Source: Oscillospiraceae bacterium (lineage in GTDB: Bacteria; Bacillota; Clostridia; Oscillospirales; Ruminococcaceae). Taken from it: DNA of 31,751 bases. The stretch spans positions 1-31,751 of the forward strand of contig JAIDPG010000380.1 of assembly GCA_029062865.1 (NCBI GenBank), given 5' to 3'. Below the pieces are notes generated by a model, which searched no databases, had not been told where the DNA came from, and was given only the letters and a program-made list of their open reading frames with translations. This document shows, in pieces, positions 18,015-26,074 of the stretch (the stretch's first letter is position 1; every line of letters begins with the position of its first letter). Both the position numbers and the translations under genes were made by a program.

Positions 18015-21000
18015 TTACTCGTCCTCTTCCTCGTCGAACTCGTCGTCCTCATCATACTCGTCGTCCGAGTCCTCCGGGTCGCCGAACTCTTCGTCGTCGA
18101 GACCGTCGTCAAAATCCGCGTCCTCGTCGTCGTACTCCTCGTCGTCATCACCGAACATATCGTCCGTAACGCCCGCCGCGTCCGCAGCGTCGGTTACGTC
18201 AAAGCCCGCGCGCTCGAACGCCGAGTCGTCGCCTCTGTACTCTTCCTCCATAGGACTCGCCTTGCCGAACGCCGAGTTGTCGTCGTCGTCGAGATCCTGC
18301 TTGAGGTCGATCTCCGCACCGTTCTCGTCGAGAATTCTTACGTCAAGACCCAAGCCCTGAAGCTCGCTTACCATAACCTTGAACGACTCAGGCACGCCGG
18401 GCTTCGGAACCTCGTTGCCCTTGACGATCGCCTCGTAAGTTTTCTGACGTCCCATAAGGTCGTCCGACTTTACGGTGAGTATCTCCTGGAGAGTGTACGC
18501 TGCGCCGTAAGCCTCCAGCGCCCAGACCTCCATTTCGCCGAAGCGCTGTCCGCCGAACTGCGCCTTACCGCCAAGCGGCTGCTGCGTAACCAGCGAATAC
18601 GGTCCCGTCGAACGCGCGTGGATCTTATCGTCAACCAGGTGATGCAGCTTCAGATAATACATATAGCCGACTGTTACGGGACTGTCAAACTTCTCGCCTG
18701 TTCTGCCGTCGATAAGCTGCGTTTTGCAGTCCGAGGTCCACGGGAGCTTTGTGAAATCCAGCCCCGCGGAGTTTTCGCCCAGAAGCTCGCTTCTCTTGTC
18801 TCTCGCCTCGTCGTAGAGCGCCCTGATGTCCTGCTCGTGCGCGCCGTCGAATACCGGCGTGGAGATCTTCCAGCCCAATGCCTTCGCGACATATCCCAAG
18901 TGAACCTCAAGCACCTGCCCGATGTTCATACGAGACGGAACGCCCAGCGGGTTAAGCACGATATCAAGCGGAGTTCCGTCCGGAAGGAACGGCATATCCT
19001 CCTGCTTCAAAATGCGCGAAACAACGCCCTTGTTTCCGTGGCGACCCGCCATTTTATCCCCGACGGAGATCTTGCGCTTCTGCGCGATATAAACGCGCAC
19101 CTTTTCGTTTACTCCGGGGCTTAAGTCGTCGCAGTTCTCACGGTTGAACACCTTAACGTCAACAACGATTCCGCTTTCGCCGTGGGAAACCCTAAGCGAG
19201 TTATCGCGAACCTCGCGCGCCTTTTCGCCGAATATCGCGCGGAGCAGCTTCTCCTCGGAGGTGAGCTCCGTTTCGCCCTTCGGAGAAACCTTGCCGACAA
19301 GCACGTCGCCCGAATGAACTTCAGCGCCTATTCTCACGATACCGCGCTCGTCGAGGTCTTTAAGCACCTCGCCGTTAAGGTTCGGAATATCGCGCGTGAT
19401 CTCCTCCGGTCCGAGCTTAGTGTCGCGGCACTCAAGCTCGTGCTCCATAATATGAATTGATGTGTAAACATCGTTGTAAACAAGCTTTTCGTTGATGAGA
19501 ACCGCGTCCTCGTAGTTGTAGCCCTCCCACGTCATAAAGCCGATCAGAGCGTTCTTTCCGAGGGCTATCTCACCCATTTTGGTCGCGGGTCCGTCGGCGA
19601 TAACATCGCCCTCGTGGACCTCCTCGCCCTTTTCAACGATAGGACGCTGATTTACGCAGTTGCCTTGGTTGGAGCGCTTGAACTTGATCAGCTTGTAGAG
19701 ATGCTCCTTGCCGTCCTTGCTTGTGATGATCACACGGTCAGCGGAAACGTCCGTTACAACGCCGTCCTCCTTCGCGCAGACAACAACGCCCGAATCGACA
19801 GCCGCCTTGTATTCCATACCCGTGCCGACGATAGGATTATCCGTAACCATAAGCGGCACTGCCTGTCTCTGCATGTTCGCGCCCATAAGCGCACGGTTCG
19901 CGTCGTCGTTCTCCAGGAACGGGATCATCGCCGTCGCGACGGACACGACCATCTTCGGCGAAACGTCCATAAAGTCCGCCTTTTCGCGCTCGACTTCCAA
20001 AATCGCGTCGCGGCAGCGAGCGTTTACGCGCGGTCTCGCGAAGCGTCCTTCCTCGTCAAGAGGCTCGTTCGCCTGCGCTACTACGTAATTATCCTCAACG
20101 TCCGCCGTCATATAAACGACCTCGTCAAGCACCACGCCCGTTTCCTTGTCTACCTTGCGGTAAGGCGCTTCGATAAAGCCGTAGACATTTATCCTCGCGA
20201 ACGTCGCGAGATACGAGATAAGACCGATATTCGGACCTTCCGGGGTCTCGATAGGGCACATACGCCCGTAGTGCGAATAGTGAACGTCGCGAACTTCAAA
20301 TCCCGCGCGGTCACGCGAAAGTCCGCCCGGACCGAGCGATGACAGACGACGCTTGTGCGTAAGTTCCGCCAGCGGGTTGTTCTGATCCATAAACTGCGAC
20401 AGCGGCGAGCTCCCGAAGAACTCCTTCATCGCAGCGATGACTTGTCTTGCGTTTATCAGCTTGTCGGGAGTAACGTTCTCCTGCTCGTTGCCCCAAAGCC
20501 CCATTCTCTCGCGGATAGTGCGCTCCATACGCGTGAAGCCTATTCTGAACTGGTTTTGCAGCAGCTCGCCCACACAGCGGATACGTCTGTTTCCGAGGTG
20601 ATCTATATCGTCAATATCGCCGATGCCTTCATTCAGGTTGATGAAATACCCGACAACCGCGAAAATATCCTCCAGCGTAATGTGCTTCGGAATAAGCTCC
20701 TCGGTGCGCGCCGCGAGAAGCTCCGCGAGCTTTTCATCGTCGCCGTCAGCCTCCTCGAGGATCTCCTTCAGCACGCCGAACTTGACCTGCTCGTTGATCC
20801 CCAGCGCCTCAACGTCCATATCCTCGGGCACGTACTCGTGGATATCCACCATGCCGTTCCCGACGATTTTTATCGTTCCCTCGCCCTCGGGCTTATGAAC
20901 CGAAACCTCCATAACGCCCGCGTTCTGGATCTCAAGAGCCTTTTCCTTTGTGATTATCTCGCCCTCGGTGAGGAGAACCTCGCCCGTCAGGGGCGCAACA

Positions 21001-21890
21001 ATGTTCTCCGCGGCTCTCTGCCCCGCAAGGCGGCAGGAGATCGCGAGCTTTTTGTTATACTTATATCTTCCGAAACGCGCGAGATCATATCTCTTCGCGT
21101 CGAAGAACAGGTTGTCCAGCGTTGTTCTCGCGCTGTCAACCGTCGCGGGCTCGCCGGGGCGCAGCTTTCTGTACACCTCAAGCAGCGCCTCTTCCTCGTT
21201 CTTCGTGTTGTCCTTGCCGCTGTCGATAGTAACGGTAATTCTCGGGTCCTCGCCGAACTTGCCGATAAGCTCCGCGTCGCCCGAAAGACCCATCGCCCTC
21301 AAAAACGTCGTGCAAGCGATCTTCCTGTTCTTATCAATGCGCACGTAGAACACGTCCGAGCCGTCCATTTCGAGCTCGAGCCACGCGCCTCTGTTCGGGA
21401 TCACCGTCGCCTTGAACAGCTTCTTTCCCGTTTTATCATAATCAAACCCATAGTAAACGCCCGGCGAACGCACCAGCTGAGATACAACAACGCGCTCCGA
21501 GCCGTTGATGACAAACGTTCCGCTTTCCGTCATCAGCGGCATATCGCCCATGTATATCTCGCTGTCGATAGGCTCGTCGGTTTCCTTGTTAAACAACCTA
21601 GCCGTCACTTTAAGAGGCGCGGCATATGTCGCGTCGCGCTCCTTGCACTCTTCAATCGAATATTTGGGCGGCTCGTTCATTCTGTAATCAATAAACGACA
21701 GCTCAAACTTTCCGTTTGAATCCACGATCGGAGATACATCCTTAAAGACCTCTTTGATGCCTTCCCGGAGAAACTCTTCATAAGAATCCTTCTGGATGCT
21801 TATGAGGTTCGGCATATCAATGACCTCATTGATCTTCGAGAAGCTCTGTCGAGTTGTCTTTCCCGTTTGAACAGGCTTAGTTTTAACCAT
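18015..21890 (-). CDS. rpoB: RNA polymerase beta subunit
   Basis: The preferred start is the ATG at 21888-21890 (M-V-K-T-K-P-V-Q-T), with AAGGAGT just upstream; starting at 21992 would translate the folded leader. This gives 1291 residues. Markers include the rifampicin region with S-Q-F-M-D-Q-N-N-P-L-A-E-L-T-H-K-R-R-L-S and the residues following it, with no obvious resistance change, and G-D-K-M-A-G-R-H-G-N-K-G near the active centre. The C-terminus ends in a strongly acidic tail of Asp and Glu, about 60 residues. RpoB forms the polymerase core with RpoC. rplJ and rplL, normally just upstream, are missing; a long leader and a divergent gene take their place. Confidence 0.98.
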   Translation of the reverse strand: MVKTKPVQTGKTTRQSFSKINEVIDMPNLISIQKDSYEEFLREGIKEVFKDVSPIVDSNGKFELSFIDYRMNEPPKYSIEECKERDATYAAPLKVTARLFNKETDEPIDSEIYMGDMPLMTESGTFVINGSERVVVSQLVRSPGVYYGFDYDKTGKKLFKATVIPNRGAWLELEMDGSDVFYVRIDKNRKIACTTFLRAMGLSGDAELIGKFGEDPRITVTIDSGKDNTKNEEEALLEVYRKLRPGEPATVDSARTTLDNLFFDAKRYDLARFGRYKYNKKLAISCRLAGQRAAENIVAPLTGEVLLTEGEIITKEKALEIQNAGVMEVSVHKPEGEGTIKIVGNGMVDIHEYVPEDMDVEALGINEQVKFGVLKEILEEADGDDEKLAELLAARTEELIPKHITLEDIFAVVGYFINLNEGIGDIDDIDHLGNRRIRCVGELLQNQFRIGFTRMERTIRERMGLWGNEQENVTPDKLINARQVIAAMKEFFGSSPLSQFMDQNNPLAELTHKRRLSSLGPGGLSRDRAGFEVRDVHYSHYGRMCPIETPEGPNIGLISYLATFARINVYGFIEAPYRKVDKETGVVLDEVVYMTADVEDNYVVAQANEPLDEEGRFARPRVNARCRDAILEVEREKADFMDVSPKMVVSVATAMIPFLENDDANRALMGANMQRQAVPLMVTDNPIVGTGMEYKAAVDSGVVVCAKEDGVVTDVSADRVIITSKDGKEHLYKLIKFKRSNQGNCVNQRPIVEKGEEVHEGDVIADGPATKMGEIALGKNALIGFMTWEGYNYEDAVLINEKLVYNDVYTSIHIMEHELECRDTKLGPEEITRDIPNLNGEVLKDLDERGIVRIGAEVHSGDVLVGKVSPKGETELTSEEKLLRAIFGEKAREVRDNSLRVSHGESGIVVDVKVFNRENCDDLSPGVNEKVRVYIAQKRKISVGDKMAGRHGNKGVVSRILKQEDMPFLPDGTPLDIVLNPLGVPSRMNIGQVLEVHLGYVAKALGWKISTPVFDGAHEQDIRALYDEARDKRSELLGENSAGLDFTKLPWTSDCKTQLIDGRTGEKFDSPVTVGYMYYLKLHHLVDDKIHARSTGPYSLVTQQPLGGKAQFGGQRFGEMEVWALEAYGAAYTLQEILTVKSDDLMGRQKTYEAIVKGNEVPKPGVPESFKVMVSELQGLGLDVRILDENGAEIDLKQDLDDDDNSAFGKASPMEEEYRGDDSAFERAGFDVTDAADAAGVTDDMFGDDDEEYDDEDADFDDGLDDEEFGDPEDSDDEYDEDDEFDEEEDE

Positions 21891-21913
21891 GGGCTCACTC
21901 CTTATTTTAATTT

Positions 21914-22005
21914 TAAATTTCAAAATTCCCTCACCGCTGCTCCGCTCGCTGAGGGAACCGGTCACGATTTTGCTTGAGCAAAATCGTGACACTTTTTGAA
22001 ATTTA
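21914..22005 (-). repeat. Folded leader element, copy 2 (upstream of rpoB)
   Basis: Arms 21914-21925 and 21994-22005 (12 pairs) enclose hairpin 1 (21961-21973 with 21978-21990, 13 pairs, TCAA loop in the gene direction) and hairpin 2 (21926-21933 with 21950-21957). Compared with copy 1, two pairs in hairpin 1 change together (TA/TA to CG/CG) and one in hairpin 2 swaps G-C for C-G. It ends 23 bases before the rpoB ATG, in the same orientation to the gene as copy 1 is to yebC. Confidence 0.75.
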
Positions 22006-22200
22006 TGTCTGCACCGGTTTGTTGCCTTTAGTCGGTACGCGCTTGTTGTGCGGCTGCGGAAGTTTGCGCACTTTTGACGCGCCGCCGTTAGGCTCTTTTT
22101 TCGCCGCTTTCGCTTTACGAAAAATTACCCGTTTTTGTGGCGAATCACCGCTTGCTACACAATCGCTTGTATATCGCCCGAAATTCCGAAATTTTCCGCA
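22003..22200 (-). other. Open, Lys-rich reading frame in the rpoB leader without a start codon
   Basis: A frame of 65 codons runs on the minus strand to a TAA at 22003-22005, the edge of the folded element. It reads as a basic tail (for example R-K-A-K-A-A-K-K-E-P-N, then K-R-V-P-T-K-G-N-K-P-V-Q-T). There is no ATG or TTG, and GTG occurs only late in the frame. It may be a leftover gene end or part of a mobile repeat. The last twelve codons, beginning V-P-T, match in length the end of the small ORF upstream of copy 1. The rest of the leader (22201-22286) shows no feature I can support. Confidence 0.3.
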
Positions 22201-22292
22201 TTACGCCGCCGCTTGACGCCACGTGGCGCCCTGCCGTCACAAGGGATTTTTGGGCATAGTTCGCCTATACATCCATTATGATGCATTTTAAT

Positions 22293-22321
22293 ATTATACC
22301 ACAAGAAGAAAATATTGTCAA
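22293..22321 (-). promoter_or_regulatory. rpoB promoter
   Basis: On the minus strand a consensus TTGACA (complement of 22316-22321), 17 bases ending TGTGG, and TATAAT (complement of 22293-22298). Transcription would start near 22286, giving a leader of about 395 bases before the rpoB ATG. Confidence 0.85.
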
Positions 22322-22436
22322 GCCCTTTTTATAATTTTTTTGAAATTTTTTCGACAATTTTTTCTTGATATGGGATTTCGGGGATTTTTCGGGAATAATA
22401 AACCTTGAAAATTATCTGAAAACTTCAAAATCCCAG

Positions 22437-22465
22437 TTGACAAACGCTTTGCAAAGTGCTACTAT
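22437..22465 (+). promoter_or_regulatory. Promoter of the hemolysin III-like gene
   Basis: TTGACA (22437-22442), 17 bases, TACTAT (22460-22465) with an upstream TG. It is divergent from the rpoB promoter, about 115 bases away. Confidence 0.65.
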
Positions 22466-22492
22466 ATAATAACAGAGAAACGAGGTTCGATT

Positions 22493-23176
22493 ATGAATAA
22501 AATAAAACTGCAAAGCGGCAGCGAGGCTGCAATAAATATTACGAAGCGCTACACGCTCGGCGAGGAGATCTTCAATTCCGTGTCGCACGGGGTGGGGTCG
22601 CTGCTGTCTATCGCGGGGACGACGGTTCTGATAGTCCTCGCGGCGATACACGGCGGGGCTTGGGAGGTCGTAAGCGCGGCGATTTACGGCGCTTCGCTGA
22701 TTATCCTGTATACAATGTCGACGCTTTACCACGCGCTGACAAACCGCCGCGCGAAGAGCTTCTTCCGCATTATGGATCACGACACGATCTTCTTCCTCAT
22801 CGCGGGAACATACACGCCGATAACGCTCATTCCGCTGCGCGGAGCGGTCGGCTGGGTGCTGTTCGGGGTTATCTGGGGCGCGGCTGTTCTGGGAATCGTG
22901 ATGAACTCGATAGACCTGGAAAAATTCCGCAAGCCGTCGATAGTCTGCTACGCGCTTATGGGCTGGGCGGTGATCTTCGCGATAAAGCCGATGCTCCGCG
23001 AGTGCACGCCGCTGTCGCTCTGGTTTTTGCTTATCGGCGGAATTTGCTACACGGGCGGGATCGTGTTCTACATCATCAAGTCCAAAAAGTATTTCCACTC
23101 AATATGGCACATTTTTACCGTCGCGGGGAGCGTGTTTCACTATTTCTCCGTGCTTCTGATGATCGTGAACAACTAA
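22493..23176 (+). CDS. Hemolysin III/YqfA-like (PAQR superfamily) membrane protein
   Basis: A 227-residue protein with about seven hydrophobic helices. Family markers are S-T-L-Y-H-A-L (about 76-82), D-H-D-T-I-F-F-L-I-A-G-T-Y-T-P (about 98-112), and the C-terminal H-S-I-W-H-I-F-T-V-A-G-S-V-F-H-Y-F (about 203-219), whose histidines form the metal site of PAQR relatives. Despite the name, membrane-lipid or hydrolase roles are thought likely for this superfamily and haemolysis is not implied. Start supported by GAGG about nine bases ahead. It has its own promoter and terminator, so it is a single-gene unit. Confidence 0.92.
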   Translation: MNKIKLQSGSEAAINITKRYTLGEEIFNSVSHGVGSLLSIAGTTVLIVLAAIHGGAWEVVSAAIYGASLIILYTMSTLYHALTNRRAKSFFRIMDHDTIFFLIAGTYTPITLIPLRGAVGWVLFGVIWGAAVLGIVMNSIDLEKFRKPSIVCYALMGWAVIFAIKPMLRECTPLSLWFLLIGGICYTGGIVFYIIKSKKYFHSIWHIFTVAGSVFHYFSVLLMIVNN

Positions 23177-23186
23177 TATAGGCAGG

Positions 23187-23213
23187 AAATCCCCCGCCGA
23201 AGGCGGGGGATTT
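23187..23213 (+). terminator. Intrinsic terminator after the hemolysin III-like gene
   Basis: A 12-pair stem AAATCCCCCGCC/GGCGGGGGATTT (23187-23198 with 23202-23213) with a 3-base loop, followed by T residues. Confidence 0.85.
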
Positions 23214-23250
23214 TAGTTTGATTTAAGCTCGCAAGTCAAACTGACAGCTC

Positions 23251-23285
23251 GCCGCTCTTACCTCTAAAACTCTTACATCTAATCT
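23251..23285. repeat. Dispersed purine-rich repeat, copy 4 (reverse orientation)
   Basis: GCTCTTACCTCTAAAACTCT then TACATCTAATCT. Its complement contains AGAGTTTTAGAGGTAAGAG, the core seen at 12828. Confidence 0.55.
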
Positions 23286-23322
23286 CCGCAGCTCTGTTGG
23301 ATAGCGCCATAAACCTCACCCC

Positions 23323-23351
23323 TTGACAAACAATTTCTTTTATGCTATAAT
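23323..23351 (+). promoter_or_regulatory. Strong promoter of the structured RNA
   Basis: Consensus TTGACA (23323-23328), exactly 17 bases, consensus TATAAT (23346-23351) with an extended TG. Predicted start is near 23358, where the RNA's closing stem begins. Confidence 0.88.
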
Positions 23352-23357
23352 CTAGTT

Positions 23358-23515
23358 GCGACACAATTTAACAGTCTTTTGGTAAGGCTGCACGCTTTAC
23401 TTATGGTAAAAGTGCAGGCTCTTTTCGTGTACCCTTATCGAGAGACGAAATTGTGTCGCAGCAATTGGGGCTTTGCATTTTTGCGGTGCGCAGCCCTCGT
23501 GCTGCGCACTTTTTT
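23358..23515 (+). ncRNA. Structured RNA of about 158 nt, family unknown; possible cis-regulator of the lipoprotein gene
   Basis: Starting at the predicted transcription start, GCGACACAATTT (23358-23369) pairs perfectly with 23448-23459. Inside the rod are GTCT/AGAC, G-G-T-A-A-G-G with C-C-T-T-A-T-C (7 pairs), an unpaired stretch of about 15 bases on one side, CTGCAC/GTGCAG, and a TTTAC/GTAAA hairpin. A strong intrinsic terminator (23486-23515) follows. GGGGCT at 23467-23472 can instead pair with AGCCCT at 23492-23497, inside the terminator, offering an on/off switch. The next gene starts 66 bases after the T run and shows no good promoter of its own. It does not resemble 6S, SRP, tmRNA, RNase P or a riboswitch I can recall. 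Confidence 0.7.
23486..23515 (+). terminator. Intrinsic terminator of the structured RNA
   Basis: Nine pairs GTGCGCAGC/GCTGCGCAC with a 6-base loop followed by six T. Confidence 0.92.
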
Positions 23516-23581
23516 GTTTTTTGCAAAGCATTTCGGCGCGTATGCTCGTGAAAATAATTATTTTGAAAGGAAGATTTATGT

Positions 23582-24517
23582 ATGAACAGGAATTTTAAAG
23601 CGATATGCGCGTCTTTTCTCGCGGCGGTGATGTGCGTGAGCCTTGCGGGGTGCGGTAAAAGCAATTCGCCCGTTACGACAAATCCCAACAAGCCGAACAC
23701 CACCGCAAGCAAGCCGAACGCCACGACCACAAGCAAGCCGGCAACGACCGTAAGCAAACCCGCTCCGGCACAGAGCACGACGGTTTCTACTCCGGAAAAG
23801 GCGGAGCTCGCGATTACGGACGAGATCAAAAACGCGGATTTCAATTCGGGGCTTATTCAGATAAATAACGATATTTTCCAAATGGGCGGCTATTTGACCG
23901 TCGCGGAGTTTGTCAAGAAATACAAGGACAGATACGATATTGTATACGCAAACGGAAAGCTGCCTTATGAGGAGGCGGCAAAAGAGCAGCTGCTCCAAAG
24001 CTATGATTACGTCGGCGAAACAAAATATCATTTGTTTCTTACCGCGAAGAACGGTGACGGCGACAGCTCCAAACGCATCGCCGTGCAGATTGAAAACAGA
24101 ACGACATCGGGCGGCGAGGATAAAATTCCGCTTCCGGAGGCTATCGTCACGGGATTTGGACTTAATGACAAAAACATGACCACCTATCCGTTCTGGTATC
24201 CGGGAGGCTTCACCGATTCCCAAAAAGCCAAGGAATACGGCTTTTTGAATCAGGAAACAGCCAACACCGACTACACCAAGGAAGCGGTTTTCCAAATGCT
24301 TGAGGACAAGGGTTTCACGTTGTTTGAGGGCAATCCGTATACGGGAGTCGACTTGACGGGCAAATACTGGAAGAGCGCCGCGGCTTACGAATTCTATGAA
24401 ACGGGCGAGGTCAACGCTTTCGGCAAAAAGCCCGTGTTCCACTATCAGATAGCCCTCGCCGCCGACACCGACAAGCTCAGCAGCATAAGAATAATCGGCG
24501 TTAAATATGTAGATTAA
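23582..24517 (+). CDS. Secreted lipoprotein, unknown
   Basis: A 311-residue protein with a lipoprotein signal: a basic start, a hydrophobic stretch, then V-S-L-A-G-C with Cys24 as the lipid-attachment site. A Pro/Thr/Ser/Lys-rich linker (about 27-75) with N-K-P-N-T-T-A-S-K-P type repeats follows, then a globular domain I do not recognise. Expected to sit on the outer face of the membrane. The start uses GAAAGGAAG upstream; another ATG at 23578 is out of frame. The structured RNA upstream may control it through its terminator. No transporter or enzyme partner is next to it. Confidence 0.82.
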   Translation: MNRNFKAICASFLAAVMCVSLAGCGKSNSPVTTNPNKPNTTASKPNATTTSKPATTVSKPAPAQSTTVSTPEKAELAITDEIKNADFNSGLIQINNDIFQMGGYLTVAEFVKKYKDRYDIVYANGKLPYEEAAKEQLLQSYDYVGETKYHLFLTAKNGDGDSSKRIAVQIENRTTSGGEDKIPLPEAIVTGFGLNDKNMTTYPFWYPGGFTDSQKAKEYGFLNQETANTDYTKEAVFQMLEDKGFTLFEGNPYTGVDLTGKYWKSAAAYEFYETGEVNAFGKKPVFHYQIALAADTDKLSSIRIIGVKYVD

Positions 24518-24556
24518 CAGTAAAAATCCCCTCGCTTTGCGAGGGGATTTTTACTG
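24518..24556. terminator. Two-way terminator between the lipoprotein gene and tRNA-Thr
   Basis: A perfect 18-pair stem (24518-24535 with 24539-24556) with a TTT loop; its A and T runs let it serve the rightward lipoprotein gene and the leftward tRNA. Confidence 0.93.
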
Positions 24557-24561
24557 ACTGG

Positions 24562-24637
24562 TGGAGCTAGTGAACGGACTCGAACCCCCGACCTGCGCAT
24601 TACGAATGCGCTGCTCTACCGACTGAGCTACACTAGC
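24562..24637 (-). tRNA. tRNA-Thr (anticodon CGT)
   Basis: A 76-base tRNA on the minus strand with CCA encoded (complement of 24562-24564). The acceptor is GCTAGTG/CACTAGC, the D arm GCTC/GAGC, and the anticodon stem GCGCA/TGCGC with loop TTCGTAA, so the anticodon is CGT and reads ACG threonine codons. The T arm is odd: its five stem bases GGGGG face CCGTT, giving a G-G mismatch at 51:63 and two G-T wobbles. A C at position 63 would repair the mismatch. Everything else is normal. Transcription probably starts from the promoter at 24777-24805. Confidence 0.93.
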
Positions 24638-24640
24638 GTT

Positions 24641-24698
24641 TAGAAGCAAGAATTTCAGAAGTAAGAGGTAAGAGTTGCGCCTTGCCCCCGAATTTCTC
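24641..24698. repeat. Dispersed purine-rich repeat, copy 5
   Basis: TAGAAGCAAGAATTTCAGAA then GTAAGAGGTAAGAG on the left, CTTGCC and GAATTTCTC on the right. It lies between tRNA-Thr and the converging promoters. Confidence 0.6.
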
Positions 24699-24708
24699 AA
24701 AAAAGGGC

Positions 24709-24737
24709 TTGAAAAACGCGGCGGATTGTGATATACT
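24709..24737 (+). promoter_or_regulatory. Promoter of the SipW-like gene
   Basis: TTGAAA (24709-24714), 17 bases ending TGTGA, TATACT (24732-24737). It faces the opposing promoter 40 bases away. Confidence 0.65.
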
Positions 24738-24776
24738 ATAAGGTAAGAACTTCTCTTCCAAAAATCTTACCTATAG

Positions 24777-24805
24777 ATTATACCACATTTTTTTCGGTTT
24801 GTCAA
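24777..24805 (-). promoter_or_regulatory. Promoter of tRNA-Thr
   Basis: On the minus strand a consensus TTGACA (complement of 24800-24805), 17 bases ending TGTGG, and TATAAT (complement of 24777-24782). The leader to the tRNA is about 130 bases and contains the AGGTAAGA/TCTTACCT hairpin. Confidence 0.82.
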
Positions 24806-24830
24806 TACCTAAAAGGAGAATTTAATAAAA

Positions 24831-26057
24831 TTGAACAAAAAAGTTTTTCGGGTTTTGGGATATATTTTCTGCGGAGTGCTGATCTGCTTGTGCATTTTGC
24901 TGATAATAGCGGGCTCCGTGTTCGGCGCGGAGAAGTCCGTTGACGTGTTCGGGGCGAATGTTTTTATCGTCGACAGCGATGATTTCGAGACCGCGCCGAG
25001 AGGCAGCGCCGCATTGGTAAAAAAAGGCAATTGCGCCGATCTGGAGGTCGGCAATCTGGTTCTGTACAGAAAAGCCGGCGAGCCCACGCTCGGCTATGTG
25101 CGCGGAATAGAAGCGCGCGACGGAGTTTATTATGTCACCGTTTCGGACAAGGACGCAACGTTTGAGTTCCCCGAGGCTGCGCTTATCGGGCGCGCGGATT
25201 TCTCCAGCAAGTTTCTGGGGAGCATTATCCTGTTCATCAAAACGCCGCTTGGCATAATGCTCGTCGCGGTGCTGCCGTGCGCCGCGCTGATCTTGTACGA
25301 TATAATCAGAACCGCCGCGCTTAACCGCCCCGGTCCCGAGGTCGTGCCGACGGTCATCAACGCGGACGAGGAAACGCCCCACTCCGACATCAAGCTCTCC
25401 GTCGATACCGAAGGCAAGGCGCGTTACTCTAAAGATCGCAGCCTAAAGCCGCTGCCTAAGGACAACACTATCTTGTTCGATTATTCGGGGAAGCAAAAGA
25501 CAGCGAAGCAGGAATCCCCGAGAAAAGAACGCCCGATAATCCCGCTTACGGATAAAAAAGCCCCCGCGCCGAAGCCCCAGGCTCCCGAAAAAACGGGAAA
25601 GAAATTCGATGTGATAATCCCCGCGGACGATGTTGAATTAAACGAGCCCAAAGCGCCGAGAGCCTCAACAAAAACCGCGACGCTGCAAATGGAACGAACC
25701 GCCGAAATGCCGCAGCAGGGCGAAAAGAAAAAGAGCCGCGACGCGTTCTTCGCGCAGTCGGCGGTAGGGAGACAAGCGCCGCCCAAGATCGGCGGACAGA
25801 GCGCCGGACAAGTTGGCGCTCAGCGCCGAACTAATCCCGCAAATCAGCCGAGCCCTCAAAAAGAGCCCGCGCCGCAGGGAAACCTTGGTTTCCCGCCCAA
25901 GCTCGATAAGACCGCGGGAAAGCGCAGCACGCAGATCTTGGCGTCCAAGAGTTTCGACGATCTGCTCTCCGATGACGACGACAACGAGTATCCGCAAAGC
26001 AAGCGCGACAAGGCGCTGGACGATATTCTGTCCGGGCTGACACGGCGTAACAATTGA
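24831..26057 (+). CDS. SipW-like (S26) membrane protein with degenerate active site and long charged tail
   Basis: A 408-residue protein starting at TTG (24831-24833) behind AAAAGGAG. Helix 1 is at about 7-30 and helix 2 at about 128-153; between them is a domain with the S26 outline (R-G-S-A-A-L-V-K-K near 57-65, L-E-V-G-N-L-V-L-Y-R near 71-80). In SipW-type signal peptidases the nucleophile lies in S-G-S-M-E-P and the base in a T-H-R motif; here the first reads V-D-S-D-D-F-E and the second G-Y-V-R, so the base is missing and the peptidase is probably inactive. After residue 160 comes a long Pro/Lys/Gln-rich, probably disordered cytoplasmic tail ending in an acidic Asp cluster. Family placement is by eye. 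Confidence 0.6.
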   Translation: MNKKVFRVLGYIFCGVLICLCILLIIAGSVFGAEKSVDVFGANVFIVDSDDFETAPRGSAALVKKGNCADLEVGNLVLYRKAGEPTLGYVRGIEARDGVYYVTVSDKDATFEFPEAALIGRADFSSKFLGSIILFIKTPLGIMLVAVLPCAALILYDIIRTAALNRPGPEVVPTVINADEETPHSDIKLSVDTEGKARYSKDRSLKPLPKDNTILFDYSGKQKTAKQESPRKERPIIPLTDKKAPAPKPQAPEKTGKKFDVIIPADDVELNEPKAPRASTKTATLQMERTAEMPQQGEKKKSRDAFFAQSAVGRQAPPKIGGQSAGQVGAQRRTNPANQPSPQKEPAPQGNLGFPPKLDKTAGKRSTQILASKSFDDLLSDDDDNEYPQSKRDKALDDILSGLTRRNN

Positions 26058-26074
26058 CTTGTAAATGAATTGAT

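Noticed and set aside
17861..18151. 96-codon minus-strand frame across the rpoB end and spacer
   Set aside because: It reads the acidic rpoB tail out of frame and the spacer repeats; no start signal or family.
20355..21719. 454-codon antisense frame over rpoB
   Set aside because: Shadow of rpoB, no motif or ribosome site.
21891..21992. Upstream extension of rpoB to 21992
   Set aside because: It would translate the folded leader element; the ATG at 21890 has a good ribosome site and begins at the family-typical N-terminus.
23358..23515. 6S RNA identity for the structured RNA
   Set aside because: Size and rod shape are similar, but the perfect 12-pair closing stem and one-sided bulge do not match the open central bubble of 6S as I know it.
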